A stretch of DNA of 34,967 nt from Streptococcus suis. GTDB taxonomy: Bacteria; Bacillota; Bacilli; Lactobacillales; Streptococcaceae. The first letter of the stretch is position 1. The number at the start of each line of letters is the position of its first letter. The notes beneath the pieces were generated by a model. The model saw only the letters and a list, made by a program, of their open reading frames with translations, made no database searches and was not told where the DNA came from. Shown piece by piece: positions 1-7,154 of the stretch. Where the stretch lies: positions 1 to 34,967 of the forward strand of contig NZ_POPB01000311.1 of assembly GCF_002964045.1 (NCBI RefSeq), read 5' to 3'. The position numbers and the translations under genes were made by a program.

Positions 1-68
1 AATCGCTAGTTTTTATCAAAAAATAATTTCAAAATAGAAAGGAACTTGTCCCATCCAAAATTCCAGAT

Positions 69-266
69 AACTAGAACTTACTTTGAGACGTCTCAGAGCC
101 AGTAACTTTAGTGTACTCTTTTTTTCAACAATTTCAATCCTAAAACTCACTATTATCAACATTTTTAGTCAAAAACAGAACTTAGTCTGAGACTAAATTC
201 TGTTGATTTTATGCAGTTTTCTCAAAGTAACTTCTGGAAGGACGGGAACTAGAACTTACTTTGAGA
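69..266. repeat. 20-bp perfect direct repeat, two copies
   Basis: AACTAGAACTTACTTTGAGA occurs at 69-88 and again at 247-266. The second copy forms the right arm of a 12-bp inverted repeat with 219-230. The copies are 178 bp apart and lie outside any gene. They could be remnants of a small repetitive element or a duplicated regulatory site; I cannot name the family. Confidence 0.6.
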
Positions 267-489
267 ATTTACCCCTAAAATAAGTTAAAATAAGTTACAT
301 ATAATAAATTATACCTTCCTTCTGTTGCATATGAAAAATATCTAGCATTTTCAATATTTACCAAGTGAAAAAATTATTGAACTTCAAAAAAGCTGGCATA
401 AGCCAGCAAAATTACATATAATGAATACAGCAGTTCTACACTGTATTTAGATTGATAGTTTTGTCAATGCAACAAAATTCGTCCATAAA

Positions 490-515
490 TTAGGGAAGGA
501 ATTGTTTTTCCCTAA
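490..515 (-). terminator. Hairpin downstream of the DUF1304 gene
   Basis: TTAGGGAA (490-497) and TTCCCTAA (508-515) form an 8-bp stem 10 nt beyond the stop codon of the leftward gene at 526. The T tract after it on the minus strand is short, so this is a weak terminator call. Confidence 0.45.
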
Positions 516-525
516 AGTTATAAAT

Positions 526-885
526 TTATTTGAGTAACAAAATAGAAATCAGTGCCAAGATGGCTGGTCCACCTTGGGTCAAGATAATTTTTGGACTAGA
601 TGTCACAGCTCCATAACCTGCTGCTCCAATAACAAACAAGACAAAAATAGTTGTAATTTCCAGATTTCCTGTGAAAATTCCATATAAGAGGAAAATAGCC
701 AACAAACCATTGTAAATACCTTGGTTTTTGAAAAGTGTCGTCACAGACTTACGTTGCAATTCATCCTTTGTCATATTAAAGACACGACTAGTAGAATCTG
801 AATGGGTTGCAAAGGTTTCAAGATACATAATGTAAAGATGCTCAAGAGCTACGATACTAGCTAGAATAGTGGTAAAAATAGACAT
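526..885 (-). CDS. DUF1304 family small membrane protein
   Basis: A 119-residue protein with about four hydrophobic segments (residues 1-25, 50-67, 73-92 and 98-118). The N-terminal 'ALEHLYIMYLETF' stretch and the 'KNQGIYNGLLA' segment are typical of the DUF1304 (YqjF-like) family, whose biochemical role is not established. I chose the ATG at 883-885 because AAGGAG lies 9 nt upstream; a longer frame from 921 would start inside the upstream gene with no ribosome site. It follows the marR-like gene by 13 bp and its ribosome site touches that gene's stop codon, so the two are co-transcribed and it is probably the regulator's target. No transport or enzymatic function can be inferred from sequence alone. 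Confidence 0.8.
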   Translation of the reverse strand: MSIFTTILASIVALEHLYIMYLETFATHSDSTSRVFNMTKDELQRKSVTTLFKNQGIYNGLLAIFLLYGIFTGNLEITTIFVLFVIGAAGYGAVTSSPKIILTQGGPAILALISILLLK

Positions 886-898
886 AAAATGTTTCTCC

Positions 899-1342
899 TT
901 ATTTTTCGATAAATGATTCAACAGAAAGATTTTGAAGACCAGAAACCAACTTCTCCAAGAGTTGACTCAATTGTTCTTCTTCACTCTCAGATAAAATGTT
1001 CGCCATGGCTGCTTTCACTGCTTGGTGATGGGCTGGCGGACTGTCCTGTAAATCAGACAAAGCAAGCTGGGTAGGTTGAACCAGCATTTCCCTTTGATTT
1101 TCTGGGTTACGCGCTCTCTGAATATAGCCCTTATCCTCCAAGATTTTCAAATGGCGAGTTATGGCTGCCCGATCGATCAGAAGTTTCTCCTGTAAAGCCT
1201 GCTGTGAACAAGGAAAATCTTCCAGTAAATGCTGTAAAAGCTGATAGCGAGTCAAACTAATGCCCAACTGCTTTTCAAATAAACTGGTCACTGCCTCATC
1301 CGCAAGTTTTACTTGGTAGAGTAACTGAGAAAGTTGTTCCAT
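899..1342 (-). CDS. MarR family transcriptional regulator
   Basis: A 147-residue protein with MarR architecture: an N-terminal dimerisation helix, a winged helix-turn-helix at roughly residues 30-95 (recognition region around '[21 protein letters not shown]', then the wing), and C-terminal dimer helices. It starts at the ATG 1340-1342, preceded by AAAGGAGAGAAGT; the longer frame to 1384 runs through the operator and is unlikely. It heads a two-gene leftward operon with the DUF1304 gene. A perfect palindrome overlaps its promoter, so autorepression is likely. The ligand is unknown. It is not adjacent to fatty-acid or zinc genes, so I do not call it FabT or AdcR. Confidence 0.85.
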   Translation of the reverse strand: MEQLSQLLYQVKLADEAVTSLFEKQLGISLTRYQLLQHLLEDFPCSQQALQEKLLIDRAAITRHLKILEDKGYIQRARNPENQREMLVQPTQLALSDLQDSPPAHHQAVKAAMANILSESEEEQLSQLLEKLVSGLQNLSVESFIEK

Positions 1343-1357
1343 ACTTCTCTCCTTTTG

Positions 1358-1411
1358 TTGATTTATCAACTGTTGATAAATCAATTATATCGGAATACGA
1401 ATATTTTGCAA
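1358..1411 (-). promoter_or_regulatory. marR promoter with palindromic operator
   Basis: On the minus strand a -35 TTGCAA (1406-1411), 16-bp spacer and -10 TATAAT (1384-1389) precede the marR-like gene. Abutting the -10 is a perfect inverted repeat, TTGATTTATCAA (1358-1369) and TTGATAAATCAA (1373-1384), separated by 3 nt. Its position over the start region fits a MarR dimer repressing its own operon. Binding by this protein is inference. Confidence 0.75.
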
Positions 1412-1430
1412 GAATTTTGCTTAATTTTTT

Positions 1431-1490
1431 AAAACTTTATCATATAAAAATAAAGTTTTGGTATAATAAATCTAACTAAACAGAAGGAGG
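1431..1490 (+). promoter_or_regulatory. Extended -10 promoter and RBS for the exporter genes
   Basis: TG-G-TATAAT at 1459-1467 is an extended -10 box with no good -35. Just upstream a 10-bp stem AAAACTTTAT/ATAAAGTTTT (1431-1440 and 1450-1459) could be an operator or a terminator remnant. GAAGGAGG (1483-1490) is the ribosome site of the gene at 1496. Confidence 0.6.
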
Positions 1491-1495
1491 ACAGC

Positions 1496-2254
1496 ATGGA
1501 AGAATCCAAAAAACTCAACTTAAGCATTGATGTTTTGATGCTGGCTGGGGCCATTCTCTTACAAAGCGGTGCTGAAATCCACCGTGTTGAAGACACCATG
1601 ATTCGTATTGCTAAGTCACAAGGAATTGAAGCAGTCAACGTCTTAGCTATCCCTGCCGCCATCTTCTTTTCCATCGATCATACTAACATCTCTCGGATGA
1701 AGCGTATTGTCAATCCAGTGCATGATATGCAAAAAGTCTGTCAGGTCAATCAGGTTTCTCGTTCCTTAACTGCAAGGCAGATTAGTTTAGAAGACGCTCT
1801 TCAAGAGTTGCTTACTATCCGCAACCAATCTCTACCTTATACTCAGCTCCAAACAATATTTGCTGCAGTCTTAGCCGCTCCTTTTTTTACCATCATGTTT
1901 GGCGGCAATCAACTTGATGCCTTAGCAACAGTTTTCGCTACCTTACTAGCCTTCCCCTTCTCTCTTTTGATTGATCGGCTGATTCAAATAGAATTTGTAT
2001 CAAAATTTGCTGGAGCACTTGTTTTCTCCCTGTTTTCCTTGCTGCTAGTGAAATATACTAATCTACCAATCAATTCAAATATGGTAAATGCTGGTGCGGT
2101 CATGCCCTTTGTTCCTGGTATAGCATTTACAAATGCCGTTAGAGATTTGATGACCAATCACCTCAATACCGGCTTGACAAAGATTTTTCAAACACTGCTT
2201 GTCATCCTCTCTTTAGGAGCAGGAACAACTGTTGCACTATTGATTGTGGGGTGA
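1496..2254 (+). CDS. ThrE-type threonine/serine exporter, N-terminal subunit (DUF1212)
   Basis: A 252-residue protein. The first half is soluble, with the 'LLQSGAEIHRVEDTM' motif and a run resembling 'EAVNVLAIPAAIF', typical of the DUF1212/ThrE N-terminal domain. The second half (about residues 120-250) has five hydrophobic helices. In this family a long and a short protein (YjjP/YjjB-like) together make an exporter for small amino acids or organic acids at the cytoplasmic membrane. GAAGGAGG lies 5 nt upstream of the ATG. The partner gene starts 3 bp after its stop, so the pair is translationally coupled. Substrate is inferred from family only. Confidence 0.85.
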   Translation: MEESKKLNLSIDVLMLAGAILLQSGAEIHRVEDTMIRIAKSQGIEAVNVLAIPAAIFFSIDHTNISRMKRIVNPVHDMQKVCQVNQVSRSLTARQISLEDALQELLTIRNQSLPYTQLQTIFAAVLAAPFFTIMFGGNQLDALATVFATLLAFPFSLLIDRLIQIEFVSKFAGALVFSLFSLLLVKYTNLPINSNMVNAGAVMPFVPGIAFTNAVRDLMTNHLNTGLTKIFQTLLVILSLGAGTTVALLIVG

Positions 2255-2257
2255 ATT

Positions 2258-2707
2258 ATGAATCTACTTCATTTTTTCTTACAGGCTGTGGCTTCATATA
2301 TTGCGATCGTTGCCTTTCTCATCGTTCTCAATGTCCAAAAACAATTGCTGATTCCCGGAGGCATATTAGGTATGTGCGTCTGGTTGATCTATCTAGTCTT
2401 GCTTGAACCAACTAATGTTGTTATTGCAACTTTTATTGCTGCAATCGTTGGATCTTGCATCAGCCAAATCATGAGCATGGTCCTCAAAACACCTTCGGTG
2501 ATTTTTTCACTGGCCATCCTAGCACCGCTTGTCCCAGGTTACAGAGCCTATTTGACGACCACTCAGTTTGTATCTGGAAGTTACAAAGAAGCCTTGGTCA
2601 ATACCACTACTGTACTCACATTAGCCTTAGTCATCCCAATCGGCATGGCAAGTGGAACGGTCTTACTCCAACTCTACCGCTACTTGCAAACCAAAGCAAC
2701 TCATTAA
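2258..2707 (+). CDS. ThrE-type exporter, C-terminal subunit (DUF3815)
   Basis: A 149-residue, almost wholly hydrophobic protein with about four or five membrane helices and the family signature around 'PSVIFSLAILAPLVPGYRAY'. It corresponds to the YjjB/ThrE_2 half of split threonine/serine exporters and should pair with the product of the gene 3 bp upstream. It has only a weak ribosome site (GTGGGGTGA) overlapping the upstream stop codon, which implies coupling. A shorter frame on the same strand (2455-2769) is an out-of-frame shadow. Confidence 0.85.
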   Translation: MNLLHFFLQAVASYIAIVAFLIVLNVQKQLLIPGGILGMCVWLIYLVLLEPTNVVIATFIAAIVGSCISQIMSMVLKTPSVIFSLAILAPLVPGYRAYLTTTQFVSGSYKEALVNTTTVLTLALVIPIGMASGTVLLQLYRYLQTKATH

Positions 2708-2709
2708 AT

Positions 2710-2745
2710 GTCTGTCTGTGTTTCTTGAAACCTGACAGACTTTTT
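2710..2745 (+). terminator. Rho-independent terminator after the exporter genes
   Basis: GTCTGTC (2710-2716) pairs with GACAGAC (2734-2740), followed by TTTTT at 2741-2745. It lies 2 nt after the stop codon of the gene ending at 2707. Confidence 0.75.
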
Positions 2746-2753
2746 GTTAGAAT
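2725..2753 (+). promoter_or_regulatory. mntE promoter, embedded in the preceding terminator
   Basis: TTGAAA (2725-2730), a 17-bp spacer and TAGAAT (2748-2753) form a good sigma-70 type promoter. The -35 sits in the loop of the terminator hairpin and the spacer contains its right arm. AGGAGG follows just upstream of the mntE start. I see no obvious metal-regulator operator. Confidence 0.6.
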
Positions 2754-2777
2754 GAATAAATATGTTTAGGAGGAGCC

Positions 2778-3971
2778 ATGAACCAACAAATTCAAAATTT
2801 AAAACTTGCTGAACGGGGTGCCATCGTATCGATTACTACTTACATTATCCTATCCGGTATAAAGTTGGCTGCGGGACACATTTTCCATTCGGATGCTCTG
2901 ACTGCTGATGCCTTTAACAATATTTCAGATATTATTGGTAATATCGCTGTCCTAGTCGGATTGCGAATGGCTCAGAAACCAGCTGATACGGACCATAAAT
3001 TTGGACATTGGAAAATGGAAGACTTGGCAAGCCTGATCACATCCTTTATCATGTTTGTAGTTGGTTTTCAAGTTCTCTACTCTACCTTTATTAAAATCAT
3101 CAGCAATCAGACTGTTGAGATTGATATGACTGGTGCTGTAGTTGGGGTATTCTCAGCCCTTGTTATGATTGCCGTTTACCTTTATAACAAATCTCTTGCT
3201 AGGAGAGTTCATTCAAAAGCCTTAGAAGCAACTGCTAAAGATAACTTATCTGACGCTGTCACTTCAATTGGAACATCCATTGCCATTATCGCAGCAGCCT
3301 TCGATTTCCAAATCGTCGATAAAATCGCTGCTGTTGTCATTACCTTCTTTATCTTAAAAACAGCCTACGAAATTTTCATGGAAAGTTTCTTTACGCTATC
3401 GGATGGCTTCGACGAAGAACTCCTGCACAAATATGAAGAAGATATTCTCAAACTCCCTAAAGTTGTTGCCGTCAAGTCACAACGTGGCAGAACCTACGGT
3501 GCCAACATCTATCTGGACATTGTTTTAGAAATGAACCCCGATTTGTCCGTCTACGAAAGCCATGAAATTACCGAACAGGTAGAACAACTCCTCACACTAA
3601 AACACGGTGTTTTTGATGTAGATATCCATGTCGAACCTTCTGAAATCCCACATGACGAAATCTTTGAACACGTCTTTGACAAACTCTACCGCTTCGAATC
3701 AGAAATCCAAGCGCACGAAGTTGGCTATGAAAACCTCATAGATGAGAATTATTTACTAATAGACGCCAAGGGGCGCTACCTTAATAAAGCTGAGATGCTT
3801 CAAGCCCATCCTATACAATCCACCTACCTATCCAACTACCAGATGACCTCTATCAGCCAGAAATCCAAGTTGGTCACCTTTGAAATCGGTGACTATGTCC
3901 ACACATCCCTCTGGCGACGTCACGAAAACTGGACAGTCATCTTCCATCAAATTTCAAAGAAACAAGCCTAG
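2778..3971 (+). CDS. mntE: Manganese exporter MntE, cation diffusion facilitator family
   Basis: A 397-residue CDF transporter. Six membrane helices fill about residues 12-215, followed by a cytoplasmic dimerisation domain (about 215-295) and an extra C-terminal domain of about 100 residues ending 'SLWRRHENWTVIFHQ'. The metal site reads NNISD in helix 2 and DNLSD in helix 5; N-D-D-D ligands rather than the HxxxD of zinc exporters point to manganese. The sequence closely follows pneumococcal MntE as I remember it, including the start and 'DHKFGHWKMEDLASLITS'. It exports Mn(II) across the cytoplasmic membrane. It has its own promoter and a terminator overlapping the stop codon, so it is probably monocistronic. 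Confidence 0.92.
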   Translation: MNQQIQNLKLAERGAIVSITTYIILSGIKLAAGHIFHSDALTADAFNNISDIIGNIAVLVGLRMAQKPADTDHKFGHWKMEDLASLITSFIMFVVGFQVLYSTFIKIISNQTVEIDMTGAVVGVFSALVMIAVYLYNKSLARRVHSKALEATAKDNLSDAVTSIGTSIAIIAAAFDFQIVDKIAAVVITFFILKTAYEIFMESFFTLSDGFDEELLHKYEEDILKLPKVVAVKSQRGRTYGANIYLDIVLEMNPDLSVYESHEITEQVEQLLTLKHGVFDVDIHVEPSEIPHDEIFEHVFDKLYRFESEIQAHEVGYENLIDENYLLIDAKGRYLNKAEMLQAHPIQSTYLSNYQMTSISQKSKLVTFEIGDYVHTSLWRRHENWTVIFHQISKKQA

Positions 3972-3990
3972 TCAGCTAGACCAGGCTTTT
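3965..3990 (+). terminator. mntE terminator overlapping its stop codon
   Basis: AGCCTAGTC (3965-3973) pairs with GACCAGGCT (3979-3987) with one A-C mismatch, followed by TTTT. The left arm includes the mntE stop codon TAG (3969-3971). Confidence 0.7.
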
Positions 3991-4005
3991 CATTTGGACA
4001 TAGAA

Positions 4006-4024
4006 AAAGAGCACGTGGCTCTTT
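4006..4024. terminator. Small bidirectional terminator hairpin
   Basis: AAAGAGC (4006-4012) and GCTCTTT (4018-4024) form a 7-bp stem with a 5-nt loop. On the minus strand it is followed by a T run, so it would end the leftward ABC-transporter operon after that transcript has passed through the BOX-like element; on the plus strand it backs up the mntE terminator. Confidence 0.6.
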
Positions 4025-4025
4025 G

Positions 4026-4183
4026 TATACTCAATGAAAATCAAAAGCAGACTAGGCGACGCAGATGCAGATAGAACTCTGTCACTTTATTATTGTCAAG
4101 TGACAGGCTGGAAACCTCCACTGGAGCTTTCCACTCATCAAATCAAGTCAACAACGTCTGCTTTTTGATTTTCGAAGAGTATT
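4026..4183. repeat. BOX-like repeat element with imperfect terminal inverted repeats
   Basis: The left end TATACTCAATGAAAATCAAA (4026-4045) and the right end at 4156-4183 are imperfect inverted copies over about 24 bp; both contain a GCAGAC/GTCTGC inner end. Inside are two further hairpins, CTGTCACTT/AAGTGACAG (4079-4106) and a GGAAAcCTCCA type stem (about 4109-4132). Ends and layout resemble the boxA/boxC ends of pneumococcal BOX elements, including a GGCGACGC core at 4055-4062. A second copy lies at 9727-9832. Confidence 0.65.
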
Positions 4184-4191
4184 AAAATCTT

Positions 4192-5034
4192 TTAGTTCTT
4201 CACAGAATCTGTAGCAACATCTTCACCAAACCATTTTTGTGAAATTTCTTGGAAGGTTCCATCATTATACAATTCTGTAAAGGCTTTGTTAATATTTTCA
4301 ACAAGTGTCGTATCTGACTTACGAGCACCTACTGCAAAAGCTTCGTTTTCATAGCCAGCATCAATGATGTTATAGTCTGCGATGATTCCCTCTTGTTGCA
4401 AGTAGTAGTTGGCATACACTCGGTCAATTAAGAGACCATCGATACGGTCATTTTTCAAGTCAATCAAAGCTTCATTAAACGTTGCATATTGACTTGCGTC
4501 ATTGTTTTGCACAATATCTTTCAAAATGGCTGGTTGTGATTCAAAGACTGAGTAACCTGAAGAACCAGCTTGTGCCCCCAAAATCTTATCTTTCATATCA
4601 GACACTTGACTGATATTAGAAGATTTTTTTGTTACCAAGACTTGTTGATTATCCATGTAAGGATCTGTGAAGAGAACCTTCTCCTTACGCTCATCCGTAA
4701 CAGAATAACCATTCCAGATTAAATCAATGTTGCCATTGTTCAACTCAGTTTCTTTCAAATCCCAATCAATTGGCTGCCACTCAACAGAAATACCATATTT
4801 TTCAAATAACGCTGTTGCCAAATCAATATCAAATCCAGTATAGCTACCGTCTGTTTCTTCAAATCCCATTGGTACAAAGGTCTTGTCAAAACCAATTGTG
4901 ATTGACTTTTCAGATTCGTAAGTTGACCAATTATCTGACTTGGTCGTTGACTCACTTGATCCACATGCAGCAAGGGCAAAAGTCGTTACAAGAGCCGCAG
5001 CTCCAAGCATCATTTTTTTCATATTCATCATCAT
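4192..5034 (-). CDS. Amino-acid ABC transporter, substrate-binding lipoprotein
   Basis: A 280-residue lipoprotein. The N-terminus has a positively charged start, a hydrophobic core and the lipobox LAAC with the lipidated Cys at about residue 24. The mature part is a type II periplasmic-binding fold of the SBP_bac_3 family ('SITIGFDKTFVPMGFEE', 'GFDIDLATALFEKYGI', 'DLIWNGYSVTDERKEKV'). It closely resembles pneumococcal AatB from memory. It captures a polar amino acid outside the membrane and delivers it to the permease encoded upstream. Three ATGs lie in a row; the first fits AAAGGAAC best. It is the last gene of a permease-ATPase-binding protein operon, 14 bp after the ATPase gene. The exact substrate is not decidable from sequence. 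Confidence 0.9.
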   Translation of the reverse strand: MMMNMKKMMLGAAALVTTFALAACGSSESTTKSDNWSTYESEKSITIGFDKTFVPMGFEETDGSYTGFDIDLATALFEKYGISVEWQPIDWDLKETELNNGNIDLIWNGYSVTDERKEKVLFTDPYMDNQQVLVTKKSSNISQVSDMKDKILGAQAGSSGYSVFESQPAILKDIVQNNDASQYATFNEALIDLKNDRIDGLLIDRVYANYYLQQEGIIADYNIIDAGYENEAFAVGARKSDTTLVENINKAFTELYNDGTFQEISQKWFGEDVATDSVKN

Positions 5035-5048
5035 ATTTGTTCCTTTTC

Positions 5049-5681
5049 TTAGTGTTTCGGTTCAATTTTGATGATTTCATCTGCGATATTCTCAGCAAAC
5101 TGCATATCGTGGGTGACCACAATTTGCGTGATTCCAGTAGCCCTATTTTCAAGAATGAGTTTTTCTACTCCTTTTCTCAATTCTGGGTCTAAGGCTGAGG
5201 TTGGTTCATCATAGCCAATAATCTCAGGATCAATCATCATAGCACGCGCCAAAGCCACACGTTGCTTTTGTCCACCCGATAATGAAAACGGATAGGCAGT
5301 AGCGTGGTTAGCCAGGCCGAGAGTATCCAAGAGTTTAAGGACCTTGTCTTCCGCCTCTGAACGCGACATATTCTGCGTTTTCACAGGAGAGAGAACCAAG
5401 TTTTCCAAAACGGATAGGTGCGGGAAAAGCTGGAAGTCCTGGAAGACAAAGCCCAGCAGATGTCGTTTTCCCAATTCCTCAAGTGGCAGTTCTTGACCAT
5501 TATAAATCAAGGTTCCTGAATCAATGGTTTCCAAACCAGCCAACATCCGTAAAAGAGTAGTCTTACCGCCACCAGATTGACCGACGATGGCAATTATTTT
5601 CCCCTCTGGAATGACCAGATCATAGTCGGAGAAAATCTGTTTATTATCAAATCGTTTGGATAGATTGCGTAATTCTAACAT
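5049..5681 (-). CDS. Amino-acid ABC transporter, ATP-binding protein
   Basis: A 210-residue nucleotide-binding subunit of the polar amino-acid (GlnQ/HisP-like) class. Walker A is GQSGGGKTT (residues 34-42), the Q-loop lies in 'GFVFQDFQLFPHLSV', the ABC signature is LSGGQKQR, Walker B with catalytic Glu is 'EIIGYDEPTSALDP' and the switch His is in 'VVTHDM'. At 210 residues it is shorter than the usual 240-250, ending soon after the H-loop, but all ATPase motifs are present. It energises uptake through the permease whose gene ends 9 bp upstream. Confidence 0.92.
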   Translation of the reverse strand: MLELRNLSKRFDNKQIFSDYDLVIPEGKIIAIVGQSGGGKTTLLRMLAGLETIDSGTLIYNGQELPLEELGKRHLLGFVFQDFQLFPHLSVLENLVLSPVKTQNMSRSEAEDKVLKLLDTLGLANHATAYPFSLSGGQKQRVALARAMMIDPEIIGYDEPTSALDPELRKGVEKLILENRATGITQIVVTHDMQFAENIADEIIKIEPKH

Positions 5682-5690
5682 GACTTCCTC

Positions 5691-6332
5691 CTATCTATAA
5701 TAGTCAAATTTCTTTTCTACCTGCTTAGAAACAAGGGTTACAGCACCAATCATCAAGAGATAAATAGCTCCAGCGATAAACATAGGTGCCAAGCTAGCAT
5801 CACGGTTGGCTGCTGTACGGCTGGCAAGCAATAGATCGCTGACACCCAAGGCATAGACCAAGGACGTATCCTTGACTAAGGTCATGACTTCATTGAAAAC
5901 ACTTGGTAGGACAATTTTCACGACCTGGGGCAAGACGATATAGCGAATGGTCTGAACGGGAGTAAATTTCAAGACCTTAGCGGCTTCATACTGACCTTTT
6001 GGAATCGCCTCAATACCACCACGGAAAATCTCAGAGAAATAGGCCGCATAGTTAAGCGTAAAGGCCAGAATCACAGCAGGCATTCGGTCAAATGTAATAC
6101 CGACACTTGGTAAAACATAATAAACAAAAATCAATTGCAAGAGCAATGGAGTCCCCCGCATAATCAAAACATAAATATGCAATAGCCACTGCAGGGGTTT
6201 AAATTTAATCTGCATTAAGAAGGCAAGGATGGCTCCAAGAGGCAAGGATAAAATCAGAACTAGAAAAAATACTTGCAAGGAGATCAATGCACCATTTAAC
6301 AAACTGGGCAGAACTTCCAAAACATAATCCAT
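5691..6332 (-). CDS. Amino-acid ABC transporter, permease protein
   Basis: A 213-residue HisM/GlnP-type membrane protein with about five helices. The cytoplasmic EAA loop is clear at 'EAAKVLKFTPVQTIRYIVLPQ', where the ATPase docks. It is the first gene of the operon; the ATG is preceded by TAGGAGAATTCT and a strong promoter 31 bp upstream. Only one permease gene is present, so the membrane part is probably a homodimer. Confidence 0.9.
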   Translation of the reverse strand: MDYVLEVLPSLLNGALISLQVFFLVLILSLPLGAILAFLMQIKFKPLQWLLHIYVLIMRGTPLLLQLIFVYYVLPSVGITFDRMPAVILAFTLNYAAYFSEIFRGGIEAIPKGQYEAAKVLKFTPVQTIRYIVLPQVVKIVLPSVFNEVMTLVKDTSLVYALGVSDLLLASRTAANRDASLAPMFIAGAIYLLMIGAVTLVSKQVEKKFDYYR

Positions 6333-6362
6333 AGAATTCTCCTAAAAGAATGATTAGCTACT

Positions 6363-6436
6363 AGTATAACAGAAAAAAGTATTCATTTCAAAGAATTTTT
6401 CAGAATTTTTAATAAATTTAACTATTCAATTGAATA
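6363..6436 (-). promoter_or_regulatory. ABC-transporter operon promoter with possible CodY-like box and palindrome
   Basis: On the minus strand TTGAAA (6386-6391), 17-bp spacer and TATACT (6363-6368) form a strong promoter. Next to the -35, 6395-6409 reads ATTTTTCAGAATTTT on the plus strand, matching 12 of 15 positions of the CodY consensus as I recall it. Further upstream is a perfect 14-bp palindrome TATTCAATTGAATA (6423-6436). CodY control of amino-acid uptake is common in streptococci; both operator roles here are inference. Confidence 0.6.
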
Positions 6437-6536
6437 TTTTTTCAATTTAAGGGAATGTCATTCTGAATATCCAGCTCATTCATCACATTTCGCAGTTTAA
6501 AAGCAATAATATGACAATCATTAACTATCTACTTCT

Positions 6537-7154
6537 TTAATCAAATCGTGTTTCCCAATGCTCAGACCGACTAGCTTCCAAGCAAAGTGATAGCTGCTCA
6601 GCTGTATTTTTGCCAAGTGAGAGCGGTGGTAAGTCATCTAGACTGAAAAAGCCACTGGCAACTGTTTCCGAATTGGTCTGAAACTCCCCGCCAAGTAGTC
6701 GACATAGAATGAAGACCTTGGTCACGCGGTGAGCTGACTTGGCAGGATTGTTCTTGTGCTTGTCCAAAATCGCCACGACTCGCAGAGCCTCCACATCCAG
6801 CCCCGCTTCTTCCTTTACTTCCTTGACCACATTGTCCTTGACAGACTGGTCCACATCGCACCAACCACCTGGTAAAGACCAGAGTCCATCATTTTCCTGA
6901 ACCAGTAGGATTTTATCCTCTTGGAAAATAGCTGCGCGGGTATCCAGCTTGGGTGTCTGATAGCCTGTTTCGTTGCAAAACAAGTCTTTCACCACCTCCA
7001 AGGGCTGTCCAGACGGCTCTACCAACATTTCCGCCGCAATCTGTCTGATTTCTTCGAAACGCTCTATGTCATAAACATCTTTTCCATAGGCCAAGCCTGT
7101 CTGAGCCAAGGCTTGTAAACGTACGGCCCATTCCAACCACTTATCCTGCGACAT
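6537..7154 (-). CDS. NUDIX hydrolase with N-terminal helical domain
   Basis: A 205-residue protein. Residues 1-60 form the helical domain seen in CDP-choline/ADP-ribose-type NUDIX enzymes ('LQALAQTGLAYGKDVYDIERFEEIR'), and residues 68-200 form the NUDIX fold. The NUDIX box lies at 97-119, but the consensus first Glu is Gln103 and the consensus Arg is Lys111; the metal-binding E112 and E115-E116 remain. It should cleave a nucleoside-diphosphate derivative in the cytoplasm; the substrate is not certain. It starts at the ATG 7152-7154 after GGAGGGAATGTC and overlaps the thioesterase stop by 14 bp, so it is translationally coupled. It is the last gene of the hemW operon. Confidence 0.85.
   Translation of the reverse strand: MSQDKWLEWAVRLQALAQTGLAYGKDVYDIERFEEIRQIAAEMLVEPSGQPLEVVKDLFCNETGYQTPKLDTRAAIFQEDKILLVQENDGLWSLPGGWCDVDQSVKDNVVKEVKEEAGLDVEALRVVAILDKHKNNPAKSAHRVTKVFILCRLLGGEFQTNSETVASGFFSLDDLPPLSLGKNTAEQLSLCLEASRSEHWETRFD

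Larger units (their letters stand above)
1..525. other. AT-rich intergenic region with hairpins, no gene
   Basis: I see no coding frame with a ribosome site here. Visible structures are a stem-loop at 174-204 (14-nt arms with one G-T wobble, loop TGA), an inverted repeat TTCTCAAAGTAA/TTACTTTGAGAA at 219-230 and 256-267, a short GCTGGC/GCCAGC hairpin at 392-407, and AATACAG/CTGTATT at 424-447. Read on the minus strand, the 174-204 stem is followed by a short T run, so it could be a second terminator for the leftward genes or for something outside the window. The function of the rest is unknown. Confidence 0.5.

Noticed and set aside
1..300. Type II tracrRNA or CRISPR remnant at the left edge
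   Set aside because: The 20-bp repeat has only two copies, does not resemble streptococcal type II repeats I know, and no cas9 end is visible.
2455..2769. 104-codon frame overlapping the second exporter subunit
   Set aside because: Out-of-frame shadow with no ribosome site; the overlapping frame encodes a clear membrane protein family.
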